A stretch of 32,282 bases of DNA from Mnemiopsis leidyi (lineage: Eukaryota; Ctenophora; Tentaculata; Lobata; Bolinopsidae): NCBI GenBank assembly GCA_000226015.1, contig JH152864.1, positions 57,704 through 89,985 on the forward strand, written 5' to 3'. The position numbers and the translations under genes are program-made. The first letter of the stretch is position 1, and each line of letters begins with the position of its first letter. This document shows, one piece after another, positions 1 through 10,380 of this stretch. A model generated the notes under the pieces. That model had not been told where the DNA came from, ran no database searches, and saw nothing but the letters and a program-made list of their open reading frames with translations.

Positions 1-112
1 TTACTATGTGTCGTCATTACTATGTGCGTTACATTCACTATGTGCGTTACATTCACTATGTGCGTTACATTCACTATGTGCGTTACATTCACTATGTGCG
101 TTACATTCACAA
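1..112. repeat. 18-bp minisatellite, about 6 copies
   Basis: Unit TATGTGCGTTACATTCAC; runs off the left edge of the window. Confidence 0.9.
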
Positions 113-532
113 TGTCACACTCCAACGAAGAACGCTGATTTCTGAAGAATGACAAGAGGGATAGACCTAGATTAGAAGCCAATACGTTACAGTATATTAT
201 ATCAGTCTATATTATATCAGCCTCTTCCCCATGCGGCTGGCTATTCATCATCAGGTAATGTCTCCAACTCTCTTTAGATCCCAGAAGTGTTATTGGAGGA
301 CAGGTGTCTCGTGTCAGACTAAATTTTGTTAAGAAACTTTGGGAAGCATTTAATTTACTTTTTTAGTCTGTTTTAGCTGTAAATGCAAGAACCAGTTAAA
401 TCTAGTGTTTTATTGAAAAGTTTGCCGCTAAAATAAAGTTATCATTGCTAAATTGCTACATTGCTTATTTGCTACATTGCTACTTTGATACATTGATCTG
501 ATATTAAACTAAAAACAAAAGATGGTCAAGAC
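113..532. other. Non-coding stretch, 3' of GT31 gene
   Basis: AT-rich unique sequence. It holds only one weak minus-strand acceptor (about 137-155) that could start a tiny last GT31 exon. Nothing else is seen. Confidence 0.5.
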
Positions 533-802
533 ATGACTTTTACAGCATACATATCAGTGTTCCTCATTCACATGGCTAATCCAGGTAAGATAAAGTTTAA
601 AAGTCAAGTTAAAGGGAAGAAACCTAATTAAGTCGTTGATAAGATATCGTTGTCCCAACCCCGCTCCATCATCATTCACACACATTAAATTTTTTAGAAC
701 GAGCAACTTTGCCTCCTGAAACCAGCAGTTCGAGTTCGACTTGGTGGAGTTGGAGTACTTCGTCTTACGTAACTAGTTCATCTAATACTAATCCTATATT
801 TG
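533..802 (+). CDS. Candidate 5' part of a secreted Ser/Thr/Trp-rich protein, two exons
   Basis: Exon 1 (533-584) starts at ATG, encodes a short hydrophobic leader (MTFTAYISVFLIHMANP) and ends CCAG|GTAAGA in phase 1. Exon 2 (698-802) follows tttttag, is open in the matching frame, and encodes ERATLPPETSSSSSTWWSW followed by more Ser/Thr residues to NPIF, ending TTTG|GTAAGT in phase 1. The composition suggests an O-glycosylated extracellular stretch; no known domain is seen. The second donor lies inside the 23-bp minisatellite that follows. No downstream exon could be fixed; an acceptor near 1283 would give 17 codons and a stop but falls in a repeat-like segment. The gene is oriented against the GT31 gene and lies at its 3' end or in its last intron. 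It could be a chance open pair. Confidence 0.33.
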
Positions 803-1098
803 GTAAGTTTACACTCCTAGATTTGGTAAGTTTACACTCCTATATTTGGTAAGTTTACACTCCTATATTTGGTAAGTTTACACTCCTAGATTTGGTAAGT
901 TTACACTCCTATATTCGGTAAGTTTACACTCCTAGATTCGGTAAGTTTACACTCCTAGATTTGGTAAGTTTACACTCCTATATTTGGTAAGTTTACACTC
1001 CTAGATTTGGTAAGTTTACACTCCTATATTTGGTAAGTTTACATTCCTATATTCGATAAGTTTACACTCCTATATTTGGTAAGTTTACACTCCTAGAT
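795..1098. repeat. 23-bp minisatellite carrying a splice donor, 13 copies
   Basis: Unit TATTTGGTAAGTTTACACTC plus CTA. The GGTAAG core recurs at exact 23-bp steps from 802 to 1078, with A/T and T/C changes; one unit has CGATAAG instead. The first GT is the proposed donor of the plus-strand exon 698-802. Confidence 0.95.
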
Positions 1099-2119
1099 TC
1101 ATACGATGACACACAATTTTCACTTACTTTATATTTCACAATAAATCAGCCTGCACTGACTGCAAGCACTAACTTAGTAAGAGAGCATGTTGAATTATCT
1201 TGCATGAACCAAGTAGAATATTTTCACAGCTCTAGAAGTATTTTAGCCTTTAATATCTGATATTCAGTCATTTTGCCGTTCCAGAGGACGTCCGAATTTT
1301 TGGGGAAAGCAGTCGGAAATGTTTTTATTGCCAATAAAAAGCCAGATACGACCCCATCCTCATGAATTCATACGTCCATTCTATCTACAAAAACTGCTGT
1401 TACAATAGTCCATGTCACATTACAATTAACTCAGATACTTTGTCCAAGAACAAACAGAAAGCTTAATCCAAGGCTACAGCAGAAAATACATTTTTTAGAT
1501 TTGTGCAAAAATTGTAAATCGATACCTTTATTATATATATTCCTGCTTTCCTGCTGATCTGATATAAGAACGTGAGTCCCGGAGAGTCTAGACTCTAGGA
1601 CTCCTAGAGAGTCCATCATACAATCGATATCGAGTTTTTATATTTTTAGACGGAAACATTTGTATTTGAAATAAAGATGTTTTACTGCGTCAATGAATAT
1701 TGATTTTAAATAGTTTATGGCGGAAGCAAAATACAAAGGAATCTTAAAGCAAAAACAAAGTTATCATTTAATTCAAAAAAGAAACTCTAGAACCAATAAC
1801 AATTTGTAATTTTATCAGATTACTACTGGATTAAACACTGATAATTACAAAAATTGGGTTTTATGGAGTGAATGCTGCTTCATGTTACTGTGTTAAATCT
1901 TAGCGAATCTACAAAACAGTACATGATATATATGTCACATAAAAGTTTCTTAAATGGAAGTTTGCTGTAATATACCTCTCATGATCATATTCTCATGATA
2001 TACATGTTCAGCCATGCCCAAAGGTCACGGCTTCAGCAATGCAATATTATGTAGTAAGCTCCATTCCTTAAGACGAAGGTATTCTAGAGAGTAGAGAGCA
2101 AGTAGGCTAAGTAACATAC
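1099..2119. other. GT31 3' region without a clear exon
   Basis: AT-rich. It contains the partial MITE copy at 1284 and nested short palindromes around 1565-1615 (GGACTCCTAGAGAGTCC and its mate). No convincing last exon of the GT31 gene was found. Confidence 0.5.
1284..1355 (+). mobile_element. Partial copy of the MITE-like element at 4321
   Basis: Shared blocks in order: GGACGTCCGAATTTTT, GGAAAGCAGTCGGAAAT, CCAATAAAAAGCCAG, CGACC. Only one end is evident; the other half is lost or diverged. Confidence 0.4.
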
Positions 2120-2206
2120 CTGAGCGTGGTAAGCAAGTGTGCCCATGAAGGCGTCTTCAACTAAAAACACTGGCTGTACTCCCGAGTAATGGACGTCTAA
2201 AAATTT
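2120..2206 (-). other. GT31 exon 8, with conserved VEDAFMG motif
   Basis: The acceptor is tgtacttttcag and the donor CTCAG|GTATGT; 87 nt, phase 0 to phase 0. The peptide begins KFLDVHYSGV and contains VEDAFMG, the usual E/DDVY.G motif near the end of the Galactosyl_T domain. A further exon must supply the stop. Candidates on the minus strand are a very short one after cttcag at about 137 (8 codons then TGA) and one after a 36-nt intron near 2083 (16 codons then TGA); neither is convincing. Confidence 0.82.
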
Positions 2207-5200
2207 CTGAAAAGTACAGGAATTAGAAAATATCTTGTAGAATATTATTTAACTATGTTCTACAATTAGAAAATATTTTAAGAATGTTATTTAACTATGT
2301 TCTATAACTAGAAAATAGTTTCTAGAATATGATGTAACTATGTTCTATAACTAGAAAATATTTTGTAGAATGTTATATAACTATGTTCTATAATTAGATA
2401 ATATTTTGTAGAATATTATTTAATTATGTTCTATAATTAGAAAATATTGTAGAATATTATTGAACTATGTTCTATAATTAGAAAATAGTTTGTAGAATAT
2501 TATTTAACTATGTTCTATAATTAGAAAATAGTTTGTAGAATATTGTGTATCTATGTTTAAAGAAACTAACCTAACACACTAACGTTTCAATGGTTAATAA
2601 ACTTTTTATCGTAACTAAATTTTCTGGACTTAAAAATAAGCGAAACCATGCATTTGTCCCATTATCGCAGAGTTTGGCTCAGGGCCATTTGTTTGTCGTG
2701 GAAAATTTTGCTACAATTCGCGGGAAAATTAGCGAATTTCGTGACAGTTTCACGGCCATAGTTGCAAATCTCAAAAAACATAAACTTTCTGTCGAGTTTT
2801 ATCGTACTTATGATACTTACAAGACACTCATTACAGATTTAGACAGATTTAGACAGATTTAATCATTACATGATCTGTGTGTTGTGACGAGCTATACAAC
2901 TCCTTCTAGCGGTGTCATGTTTAGATCCACTCGAGCAAGATTGCTTACCAACAAGACAGACAATAAATAAACATAAAGTATGGCATCAGATTGAGATGTT
3001 TAGATTGATGCTTCGTGAAAGCTGATTATCCGATACTCGGGCCTCAACTATAAATAACATATGGTCAAATTTTGTAACATTTGGTCATATTTTGTAACGG
3101 TTGGTCATATTTTGTAACATTTGGTCAAATTTTGTAACATTCGGTCAAATTTCGTAACATGCGGTCAAATTTTGAAACGTTTGGTCAAATTTTATAACAT
3201 AATTTGGTCAAATTTTGTAACATTTGGTCAAATTTTATAACATAATTTGGTCAAATTTTGTAACGTTTGGTCAAATTTTGTAACATTCGGTCAAATTTTA
3301 TAACGTTTGGTCAAATTTTGAAGCTTTTGGTCAAATTTCGTAACATGCGGTCAAATTTTGAAACGTTTGGTCAAATTTTGTAACATAATTTGGTCAAATT
3401 TTATAACGTACGGTCAAATTTTGTAACGTTTTGTCAAATTTTGTAACGTTTGGTCAAATTCCAAAAATCAAAATAAATATCGCGATTTGTCGTGGGAAAC
3501 TGCGAATTTCATGATTCCATCACCACCGCGATAAACAAATGGCCTGGTTCGGCTCGGGTGATATCTAACAAGGACAATTCTGATGTGTCCGATGCGGGCT
3601 TTATCGGGACACAGAGCAAGCTGATACAGTCAATATTTGAAAAACAGAAAGAAAAGATCTTTGCTGCCATAAATACTGATAATACTCGTGATGAGTGAAG
3701 ATAGGCTTCACTAGTGAACAGGTGTCATAGCATTGAAAAGTACATATTACTTAGTACGAGGCTGATTAAATAAAGTAAGTGTGCAAAATGAGATGTAGCG
3801 CAGAATCTGATGCACACTTGTATTCAAACGAGAAATTTGATATAAAATGATTATAATCTAAATTTGCATATTGGCCTACTTGCCTATGTGCCTGTATGCC
3901 TGCTAGTTACATATACATTAACAATACGACTAAGGCATCGATAGATAACATTGCTATATCACGCCAGTGATACGGCAATGTCTGACATAACATGAACCCA
4001 GTTCTAAATGGATCAAGTGTGATATCACACATGGATCGAGTGTGATATCACACATGGATCGAGTGTGATATCACACATGGATCGAGTGTGATATTACACA
4101 TGGATCGAGTGTGATATCACACATGGATCGAGTGTGATATTACACATGGAACTGCTGTGTGTTACACACATGTCGGTGTAGAACATTACAAAGACAAACT
4201 AATCAGCACACCGCTCTATGAGGCAGTACGTGTAGGAGACGTGTTAAACACCCCCCTCGATATCAACAATACGGTACTACAGATATAACTAGCACGGTGC
4301 GCCTTGTAAATTTTAGAATTTCAGGACAACGGGCGTCAGAATTCTTGCAAAGGAGTCGGAAATTTCTCTATCAAGTGACGGTGATTTACCAATGAGAAGC
4401 CAGTAACGACCAATCAATTTCGTGTAACACAATCACGTGACGGAAGATTCTCGACTCCTTCCTAAAAATTCTGTCGTCCTGTCAGAAACAAACTTTTTTA
4501 CACAAGTCGTGATAACATAATGAATAGATAACAAAAGTCCTGATAACACAATGATAAGACAAGTCGTGATAACACAATGATAAAACAAGTCGTGATAACA
4601 TAATGATAAAACAAGTCGTGATAACATAATGATAAACAAGTCGTGATAACATAATGATAAACAAGTCGTGATAACATGATGATAATACAGGTTGTGATAA
4701 CATAATGATAACACATGACCTGATAACACAATGATAACACAAGTCTGGAGTGTCATGTAAACCACTCACATGTATAGCTTGTGGATTGAGAGTGTAACCA
4801 CCGCCCGAACAGTAAGGTGAAAACTTATCTGGAGCCCACTCTTCAGGCTTAACTTCGTATCTAGACAGGGAGGTTGGGGTGAGACAAATTTGGTTTACGG
4901 TAATCTATCTTAGTTACAGAAGTCCCGTTAACAACCTGGAATTAACAACTAGATTAAAACGATAACAAGTAGCAGCTACTCCGTTAATCCGTTATCATGT
5001 TTTTCCTGAGGTTTCTACTTACAAAATTGTGAGAGAAAACTTCACACATATCGTAGTTGGGGCACATTTCAGATAATCTAATTAACATTTGTTGTGTAGA
5101 CAGGGAGGAAAATACACTTCAAATTGTGCAAGTCAACTAAGTAAAGCTTAGATACTATAAACTATATATGGAGTAGGAAGAAAACCTGCCATGACGAAAT

Positions 5201-7058
5201 ACAGACAAGTCTCAAACCTAAAGTAGAAAAGTAAGAAAAATACCTGCCATGACGAAATACAGACAAGTCTCAAACCTAAAGTAGAAAAGTAAGAAAAATA
5301 CCTGCCATGACGAAATACAGGCATGCCCCCAAATCTGACCCCTCCGAAAAATGGGACAGAGAGGTCCTGCTGTTTCATTAACTCGTGATACTTTGACATG
5401 TTTATAATGGTGTCGTCGTCACACTTTACCATTGTATCGAAATCGTACCTGGGATTTTTTCTTGTTAACTTTCAGCAACTTTCTAATTCTAGAAAGAAGA
5501 TACACTGCTATTACTTCTGAACGAGAAGAAAAATACTGCAAGTACTCAAGTACTAGACCAAGGCTCAAAAGGTAGCAGAAAAGGAGTATAAAAAAGTTGC
5601 CAAACCTATTGACAGCCCACTCAATAAGCCACAAGCTCTTAAATACAAGATTTTTGTAGGAGTCCTCGAAGTTGCCGACTAGAATGTCCCCAAATTGCTT
5701 GGCCTCTTCAAGAACAGCTGCATTTACATTCGCGTCTTCGTTTTGACCTTGAAAATATAACACATGAACTGCAGTTTTACTTGGATTGTTGTCAGATAAT
5801 CAGTTCAAAATCTGTACTGTGTCAGCTGCTAGTAAGAAAAACGTTAAATAGTAAATCGATACTTATTGCTCACCAACTACGAAGTAATGTTTCCAGTTGA
5901 TAGGAACTCCCTCAGAGTCAGTCCAGTTGTAGGCCCAGTAACCTTCATTCCTTATCAAACTCCTTATGTCTTTCTTGCCAGGAGCCGTTATCACCAGAAC
6001 TAGATACTGCACATACTCTTTTCTGATGGACAATTTAATGATTCATCATAAAGTGGTAGTTTAATTAAACACCCTTCTTGCATATCATACAATAGATTGG
6101 GAAAATGGAGACAAAGCCTGCATTGTTTAACTATCAGCAGAAAAGCAAATGAATCATGTTTAGTCAACAAAATACACCATCTAAAGATACAATCTTAAGT
6201 AAGATACTGAAGATACCGAATCGTATACAAATGAATGACCAGCTTGACACAGTGAGGTATTGCATTACACAAAAAGAGGAGGAGACTAGTGGTAATGCTT
6301 AACAGTTTACAACTTACTGAGAAACCATTTCAGCAATAATATCACTGATCTGCTCTGCTCTATTAGGATCAGGCTCTGATATCGTTACAGGGGATCCTTT
6401 ATATCTATTTCTTAAGTTTCTGAAATTTGATAGGGCTTATAACTAATTGTTAAAAGTATATTGTGTTCAGACAATTGTTATGATATACTACAGAAACTTG
6501 ATGGCAGAATTTCCAATAAAAAAAATAAAACTCCATCAGATGCAAACTGTACGATACCGACCTTATAAAAAGTTGCAGTTTAGTACGAGGTAGAAATAGG
6601 TAGTATCTGATTTTATTGAAAGTCTGAGCAAATGCAGAGGATCTGTTTTCATGGACAGCTCCTTCAGCTTGCAAATAGAGGGTCTGAAGAAGGCATGGGT
6701 ACTATTAGTCTGGTTTAAAACTGATAACCAGATTTATGGTATTTTTAATTTTTACCATCATGTAATTTATAAATATGTTATGTCAATTGCCGCCATTAAC
6801 TGTTTGAATTAAGAAAGAAAGCTGTACTTTAGACACCCAACTAATATATGCCTCGTGAATTTTTCTATTAAACTGATAACAAACTCACTAGTTCTACCCA
6901 CATAAGTAGATAATTTTAACTTCTAAATTATAGTTTGATCTGTATTCCTATGTATTAATTACAAAACGGTTAACAATTTACCTTACCTGAACTATCATAA
7001 TTGAAACTAATGCACATAGGCCAATAAAGAATAGAAACAGAATTCTCATCAGCCTCAT
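2120..7058 (-). CDS. GT31 beta-1,3-galactosyl/GlcNAc-transferase-like gene, 8 coding exons, 3' end unresolved
   Basis: Exons that join in phase: 6987-7058, 6562-6683, 6318-6419, 5874-6022, 5606-5747, 5302-5448, 4770-4860 and 2120-2206; together 912 nt, exactly 304 codons. Exon 1 encodes a type II signal anchor (MRLMRILFLFFIGLCALVS), placing the enzyme in the Golgi with its catalytic part in the lumen. Family landmarks in order: YLVLVITAP (105-113), IRNEGYW (122-128, the R..IR.TW region), EEAKQFGDIL (162-171), EDSYKNL (176-182), VKCDDDT (203-209, the metal-binding DxD), FGGVRFG, PYCSGGGY (260-267) and LVEDAFMG (290-297). These fit the Galactosyl_T fold that transfers Gal or GlcNAc in beta-1,3 linkage; the substrate cannot be read. 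N-glycosylation sequons occur at N37 and N131. Donors are GTAAGG, GTCGGT, GTAAGT, GTGAGC, GTTTGG, GTATTT, GTGAGT and GTATGT. The stop exon was not found convincingly. The exon chain and family are strong; the exon 2 donor is the weakest junction. Confidence 0.88.
2213..2552. repeat. About 43-bp AT-rich minisatellite, 8 copies, next to a splice acceptor
   Basis: Unit built on AATTAGAAAATATTTTGTAG, AATATTATTTAACTATG and TTCTAT. It begins about 7-12 bp from the acceptor of GT31 exon 8 (minus strand) and lies in intron 7. Confidence 0.9.
2560..3058 (+). other. Unidentified 90-codon plus-strand frame inside GT31 intron 7
   Basis: 2590-2862 is open (MVNKLFIVTKFSGLKNKRNH through TDLDRFRQI), followed by AATAAA at about 2961. 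I recognise no domain. It shares TTTGTCGTGG, GCGAATTTC and nearby words with 3480-3530, so both may derive from one repeat family rather than a gene. Confidence 0.2.
3059..3462. repeat. 20-bp minisatellite, about 20 copies
   Basis: Unit TTTGGTCAAATTTTGTAACA with variants (ATTCGGTC, ATGCGGTC) and some longer units carrying TAATT before TGGTC. Located in GT31 intron 7. Confidence 0.93.
3463..4007 (+). other. Unidentified 68-codon plus-strand frame inside GT31 intron 7
   Basis: 3492-3698 has a coding-like composition (ISNKDNSDVSDAGFIG, KLIQSIFEKQKEKIF) and ends at TGA. No domain is known to me. The remainder is AT-rich and empty. Confidence 0.22.
4008..4150. repeat. 23-bp array of palindromic GTGTGATATCACAC, 6 copies
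   Basis: Unit ATGGATCGAGTGTGATATCA plus CAC. Each complete copy contains a perfect 14-bp palindrome; two copies have ATATTAC instead. Located in GT31 intron 7. Confidence 0.95.
4321..4484. mobile_element. Short inverted-repeat element (MITE-like)
   Basis: CAGGACAAC..AGAATTCTTGCAAAGGAGTCGGAAAT on the left is mirrored by the complement of the right end, CAGGACGACAGAATTTTTAG followed by GAAGGAGTCGAGAAT, with a 6-bp indel. The element is about 164 bp and lies in GT31 intron 7. A related one-sided copy lies at 1284-1355 (AGGACGTCCGAATTTTT, GCAGTCGGAAAT, AAAAGCCAG), which supports dispersal. It contains a CACGTG and a CCAAT box. Confidence 0.5.
4500..4745. repeat. 24-26-bp minisatellite, about 9 copies, near a splice donor
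   Basis: Unit ACAAGTCGTGATAACATAAT plus GATAAA. On the minus strand it starts about 25 bp inside the intron after the donor at 4769. Several minus-strand frames are open only because of the repeat and are not genes. Confidence 0.92.
5185..5320. repeat. 58-bp tandem duplication of a GT31 exon end and its donor
   Basis: CCTGCCATGACGAAATACAG recurs at 5185, 5243 and 5301. The two full 58-bp units are identical by eye over most of their length, so the duplication is recent. Copies at 5243 and 5301 keep CAG|GTATTT (minus strand); the outermost has CAG|GTTTTC. Confidence 0.93.
5302..5448 (-). other. GT31 exon 6, carrying the DDD metal site
   Basis: Reading on the minus strand, the acceptor is aaatcccag before GTACGATTTC. 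The exon encodes YDFDTMVKCDDDTIINM through FRHG and ends AG|GTATTT in phase 2. This donor is the copy nearest the exon in a 58-bp tandem duplication (5185-5320) that repeats the last ~20 nt of the exon plus the donor. Joining here to the exon at 4770-4860 keeps the conserved frame (FRHGR-YEVKPEEW); joining from either more distal copy adds 58 or 116 nt and breaks it. Confidence 0.85.
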
Positions 7059-8877
7059 ATTACAAATTTGTTTGTAATACTAAGGAAGGCTGGTTGATTT
7101 GTAGCTTTTATTTTCTCTTCTCTATTCCACTCAAGGAATGCAATTACATTTATATCGTCTAACGCATCATTGCAAACATTCCTTCACCTGAGCAATGAAA
7201 TTAAAAAATGGGTTGTTGCAAGGTGAAAGGTAAATTTGCATATAGGTTCAGCAAAAACACACAACCAAATGACCAGGAAATTGTGTTTGAGGGTACAATG
7301 GGGAGGCTTGTAGAAAATTGCAGGTGCCCCTTCAATACCTATGTAAAAGTGGTAGAGTTTTTTTAATTTGGATATCAAATTTGCGACACAATACAGTATA
7401 ATGGTAATAAGTTAATAATTTAAAATATGTAAAGTGAAGCAATAATTAGTAAATGTGCCACAGGATGCCACCTGGAAGAATCCAGTTCTTTTGTCAGGGC
7501 AACCTATCTAAGGCCAAACAAAGGATATAGTTATCATATAAACAAATGAACAACCAGCAAATTACAACAATAAAATAATATAATATAGGTATAGTAAACA
7601 TATTAATTGTGCAAAATGCCCCAGCCAAAGAATCATACAATTATATGAAACAGATAAAACATATGCCCCAACAAATCCGACGATATTGCATTAACACAAT
7701 ACACGAAGCGAACATTCAAATTTCAACATTAAGGTAAGCTTGATCTAGCCAAACCTAAAACTGAAGAGAAGTAAATTAAAGTAAATTATATCTCTCTGTC
7801 ATGTCAACCGTAGCAAGCTGAAACTGGTAAAAGCTCTTGTTAATTTGTGTATTGCAGAATTCGTGTATCCCCAAAGCTCTTGTTTATTTGTGTATAGCCA
7901 GCCCATAGCCGGCCCATACACGGCTCATATACGGCCATGCTGATATATGGCCTATAAACAGCCTATAGCCTGCCGATATATGGCCTATAGCTGTATATCG
8001 GCCATATACCAGCCATATATAGGCCGTATAATGGCCATCAATGATCTTCCCTTTTCCTAATATTACTAGCGATGTTGGAAAAGTGATCATTAAATCTCGC
8101 TTCAATGTCTGATTTGTCACTAGTTATATTCCCATTTCATCTTTCAGCTTAAATGACCCAGAGTACTTGGCATTCCTGTTGACTTATCTGTTGTTTGAAT
8201 TCTCTCTGTGTATCCTGTAATACTTCTTTTTTGCCGAGTCTAAGTGTTTGTTACAAAACATGTAAATTTTTTATGGGCGGCAATGTTTACTATGCTCTGC
8301 TCCTTAATCTTTTGGTGCTGCTGTCTAGTGGATATGCTTTTTCATAACGTTTTATGTAAATTTCGGCAAACTTTTGATATTGATCATTTGTATCTGTCAC
8401 ATTGTGTACTTCGCTCCACTGTTCACCCTCAATAATGTTGCATGTGCTGTGGCATTAAACTTTCTGTAGTTCAAACCAGCTCTTTCACTTTCTGTCGCAC
8501 CTAATCTCACACCACTCTTGTTACTTAGTTTTAGGGTGGTCAATGGTTGCTAGATGGTCGGATACATTCACTGTTAGGACATGTCAGCCGGAAGTTTCTG
8601 ACAGGTAGAAGATCCAATCGACAAGTCGGTCCCCAGAACCTTTGATGTCGGGAGACAATGACCAAGAGGATGGAGGAGAAGAAGAAGGACGATAAATAAA
8701 TAAAGGTGACAGAGAAGCGGTCTACAGCTGGGATGCTAATCTTAAATGTCACCTGGAAGAAAAGAGAGATCGGTGCCAAGAGACCAAGAGTCCAGCACTG
8801 AATCTTACAGCTCTTACACCGCTTTCCAGAACTACAGATGTGTGTGCAAACACAGTGACTTGATGGGGGTGATGACG
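7059..8877. other. Upstream region of the GT31 gene
   Basis: AT-rich, apart from the GGCCATATA cluster at 7893-8036. The GT31 promoter must lie here or in an upstream non-coding exon; no TATA box or CpG island is evident. Confidence 0.5.
7893..8036. repeat. Degenerate GGCCATATA / TATAGGCC cluster
   Basis: Short blocks such as AGCCCATAGCCGGCCCATAC, TATATGGCCTATA, TATATCGGCCATATA and AGCCATATATAGGCCGTATA recur in both orientations, forming an old, diverged array with inverted units. Confidence 0.65.
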
Positions 8878-9072
8878 ATTTTGCAAAATGTGATGTGGAA
8901 CCTACAATAGCTTGCAACTACAATATCTGCAAACAAAGCTTGCAAAATGTGATGTGGAACATACAACAATTATCTGTGCTGCCAACAAAGCTTACGAAGT
9001 GGTGATGATGATCTTGCAAAATGTGATGTGGAAACTACAGCAGTATCTGTGCTGCCAACGAAGCTTACGAAC
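8878..9072. repeat. Degenerate 59-74-bp repeat, 3 copies
   Basis: TTGCAAAATGTGATGTGGAA starts at 8881, 8940 and 9014, each followed by CTACAA/CATACAAC, TATCTGTGCTGCC and AACAAAGCTTACGAA-like segments. Confidence 0.75.
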
Positions 9073-9173
9073 GGGGGACTGGGTTGCTGGAAGTGAGCAC
9101 GTGAGTTAGGAGGCCAATAAGAGCCGATAGTTAAATTTTAACGTCCAAGCAAAAATGGTGTTAGATTCACCTT

Positions 9174-10380
9174 GTACAGCAGCTTGCACCCTCCCGTCAT
9201 TTTATTCTCGGAGAGAGGGCCAGCTGAGGGTCGGATAAGCAATGAGAATTGGACAAAGTCAGACAAGGTTTTCAGACGCGAAGCGGTAGCCCCCGCGCGC
9301 GAAGCTGCCGCCCCATAATTTTCAATTGAAATTTAATTTGAATTGAAAATGGGCCGCAACGCAAGGCAAAGACAAAATTCACCTAACCAGGTGCTTACAC
9401 CGCGCGCAGCGGCTGCTAGGCGCGCAAAAGAGCTCTGGTTAAGGCACGGTGTTAGGTGAGGAGTCAGATTGCAGTTTGGCCTATTGCTAGACACGTATAT
9501 CCTCAACGGGCGATGCGCGTCTAGAATTTCATGTCGCCAGGCCAGAAATGCGTGACAGCGCGTGATGGCCGCGACAGTAGGTTATCAGCCTACAAGTATA
9601 TACCTGTGCGAGCTTAGCGCGAAATTACAAATTAGGACGGACGCGCGACGCAAAAGCTCACACACCATGTTGCATGTGCGTCCCAATAGGGCGCGCGCAG
9701 CGCGAGCCACAGGGCTCCGGCTATGCTGGCTTAGCAATTTGGCTTGGTATTTCGTAGTTGGGTTGCAGGCCTGGGATGAAATGTGAAAACAGTAAATTGC
9801 GATTTGTGTCATGAGGCTGAGTTTGAATAATTGTTTTGTTTGCTAGAAGTAGAAGTACTTAGCCCTTGCTACACGTTGCATCATGCATAGCATTAGCCCT
9901 GCTGCCGCGAAGCGCGCGGCCACGCGACGCCCCCCGGCCGGGGGCGTTTCGCTAGAACGGTAGACGGATATAATCTCGGCAACGTGTACCGTTCTATTGT
10001 CAGACGTTGCCTGGCCTGCTGCCGCAACGCAAGGCAACCGTTTTAACGAAACGTTCAGCTTTGACTGCACTGCGAGAGTCGGGTATCACCGCGACAATGC
10101 GCGGTGTGGCCTGGGCACGGTTTAGCAAGTATCAATTTCGCGCTTAGCTCGCACATGGATTTACGCGGTTAGCAACACCGAAATCAGAAGCGCCAGCAAA
10201 ATTTATTGAAACAAGGAAATGAATTTAACCAGCTTAACACCCTTGAAGTTTATTGAATCGTGTCATTGGTCATGGTTATGTGGAAGTAGAGTGTGCACTT
10301 GTCTGACTTTGTCCGACCCTAATTCGAGCGAATATCCGGATCCCCCAGAATAAAATGTCGGGAGGATGCGCGCCGTGTAC
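9174..10380. mobile_element. 1.2 kb GC-rich inverted-repeat DNA element (non-autonomous)
   Basis: The ends form an imperfect terminal inverted repeat. The left end has GTACAGC, CCTCCCGTCATTTTATTCT, GGGTCGGA and CAAAGTCAGACAAG in that order; the reverse complement of the right end has GTACACG, CCTCCCGACATTTTATTCT, GGGTCGGA and CAAAGTCAGACAAG. A second inverted pair lies inside: TGTGCGAGCTTAGCGCGAA at 9605 against its near-exact complement ending at 10155. GCCGCAACGCAAGGCAA is repeated at about 9352 and 10020. The interior is CpG-rich against AT-rich flanks and has no transposase-like frame. No target-site duplication was clear, so superfamily is unassigned. Confidence 0.68.

Noticed and set aside
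1283-1333. Third exon for the plus-strand 533-802 gene (acceptor at 1283, 17 codons then stop)
   Set aside because: Falls in a segment shared with the MITE-like element at 4321, so the open frame is probably accidental.
4008-4150. CRISPR-like spaced palindromes
   Set aside because: There are no unique spacers; it is a simple tandem array in an animal intron.
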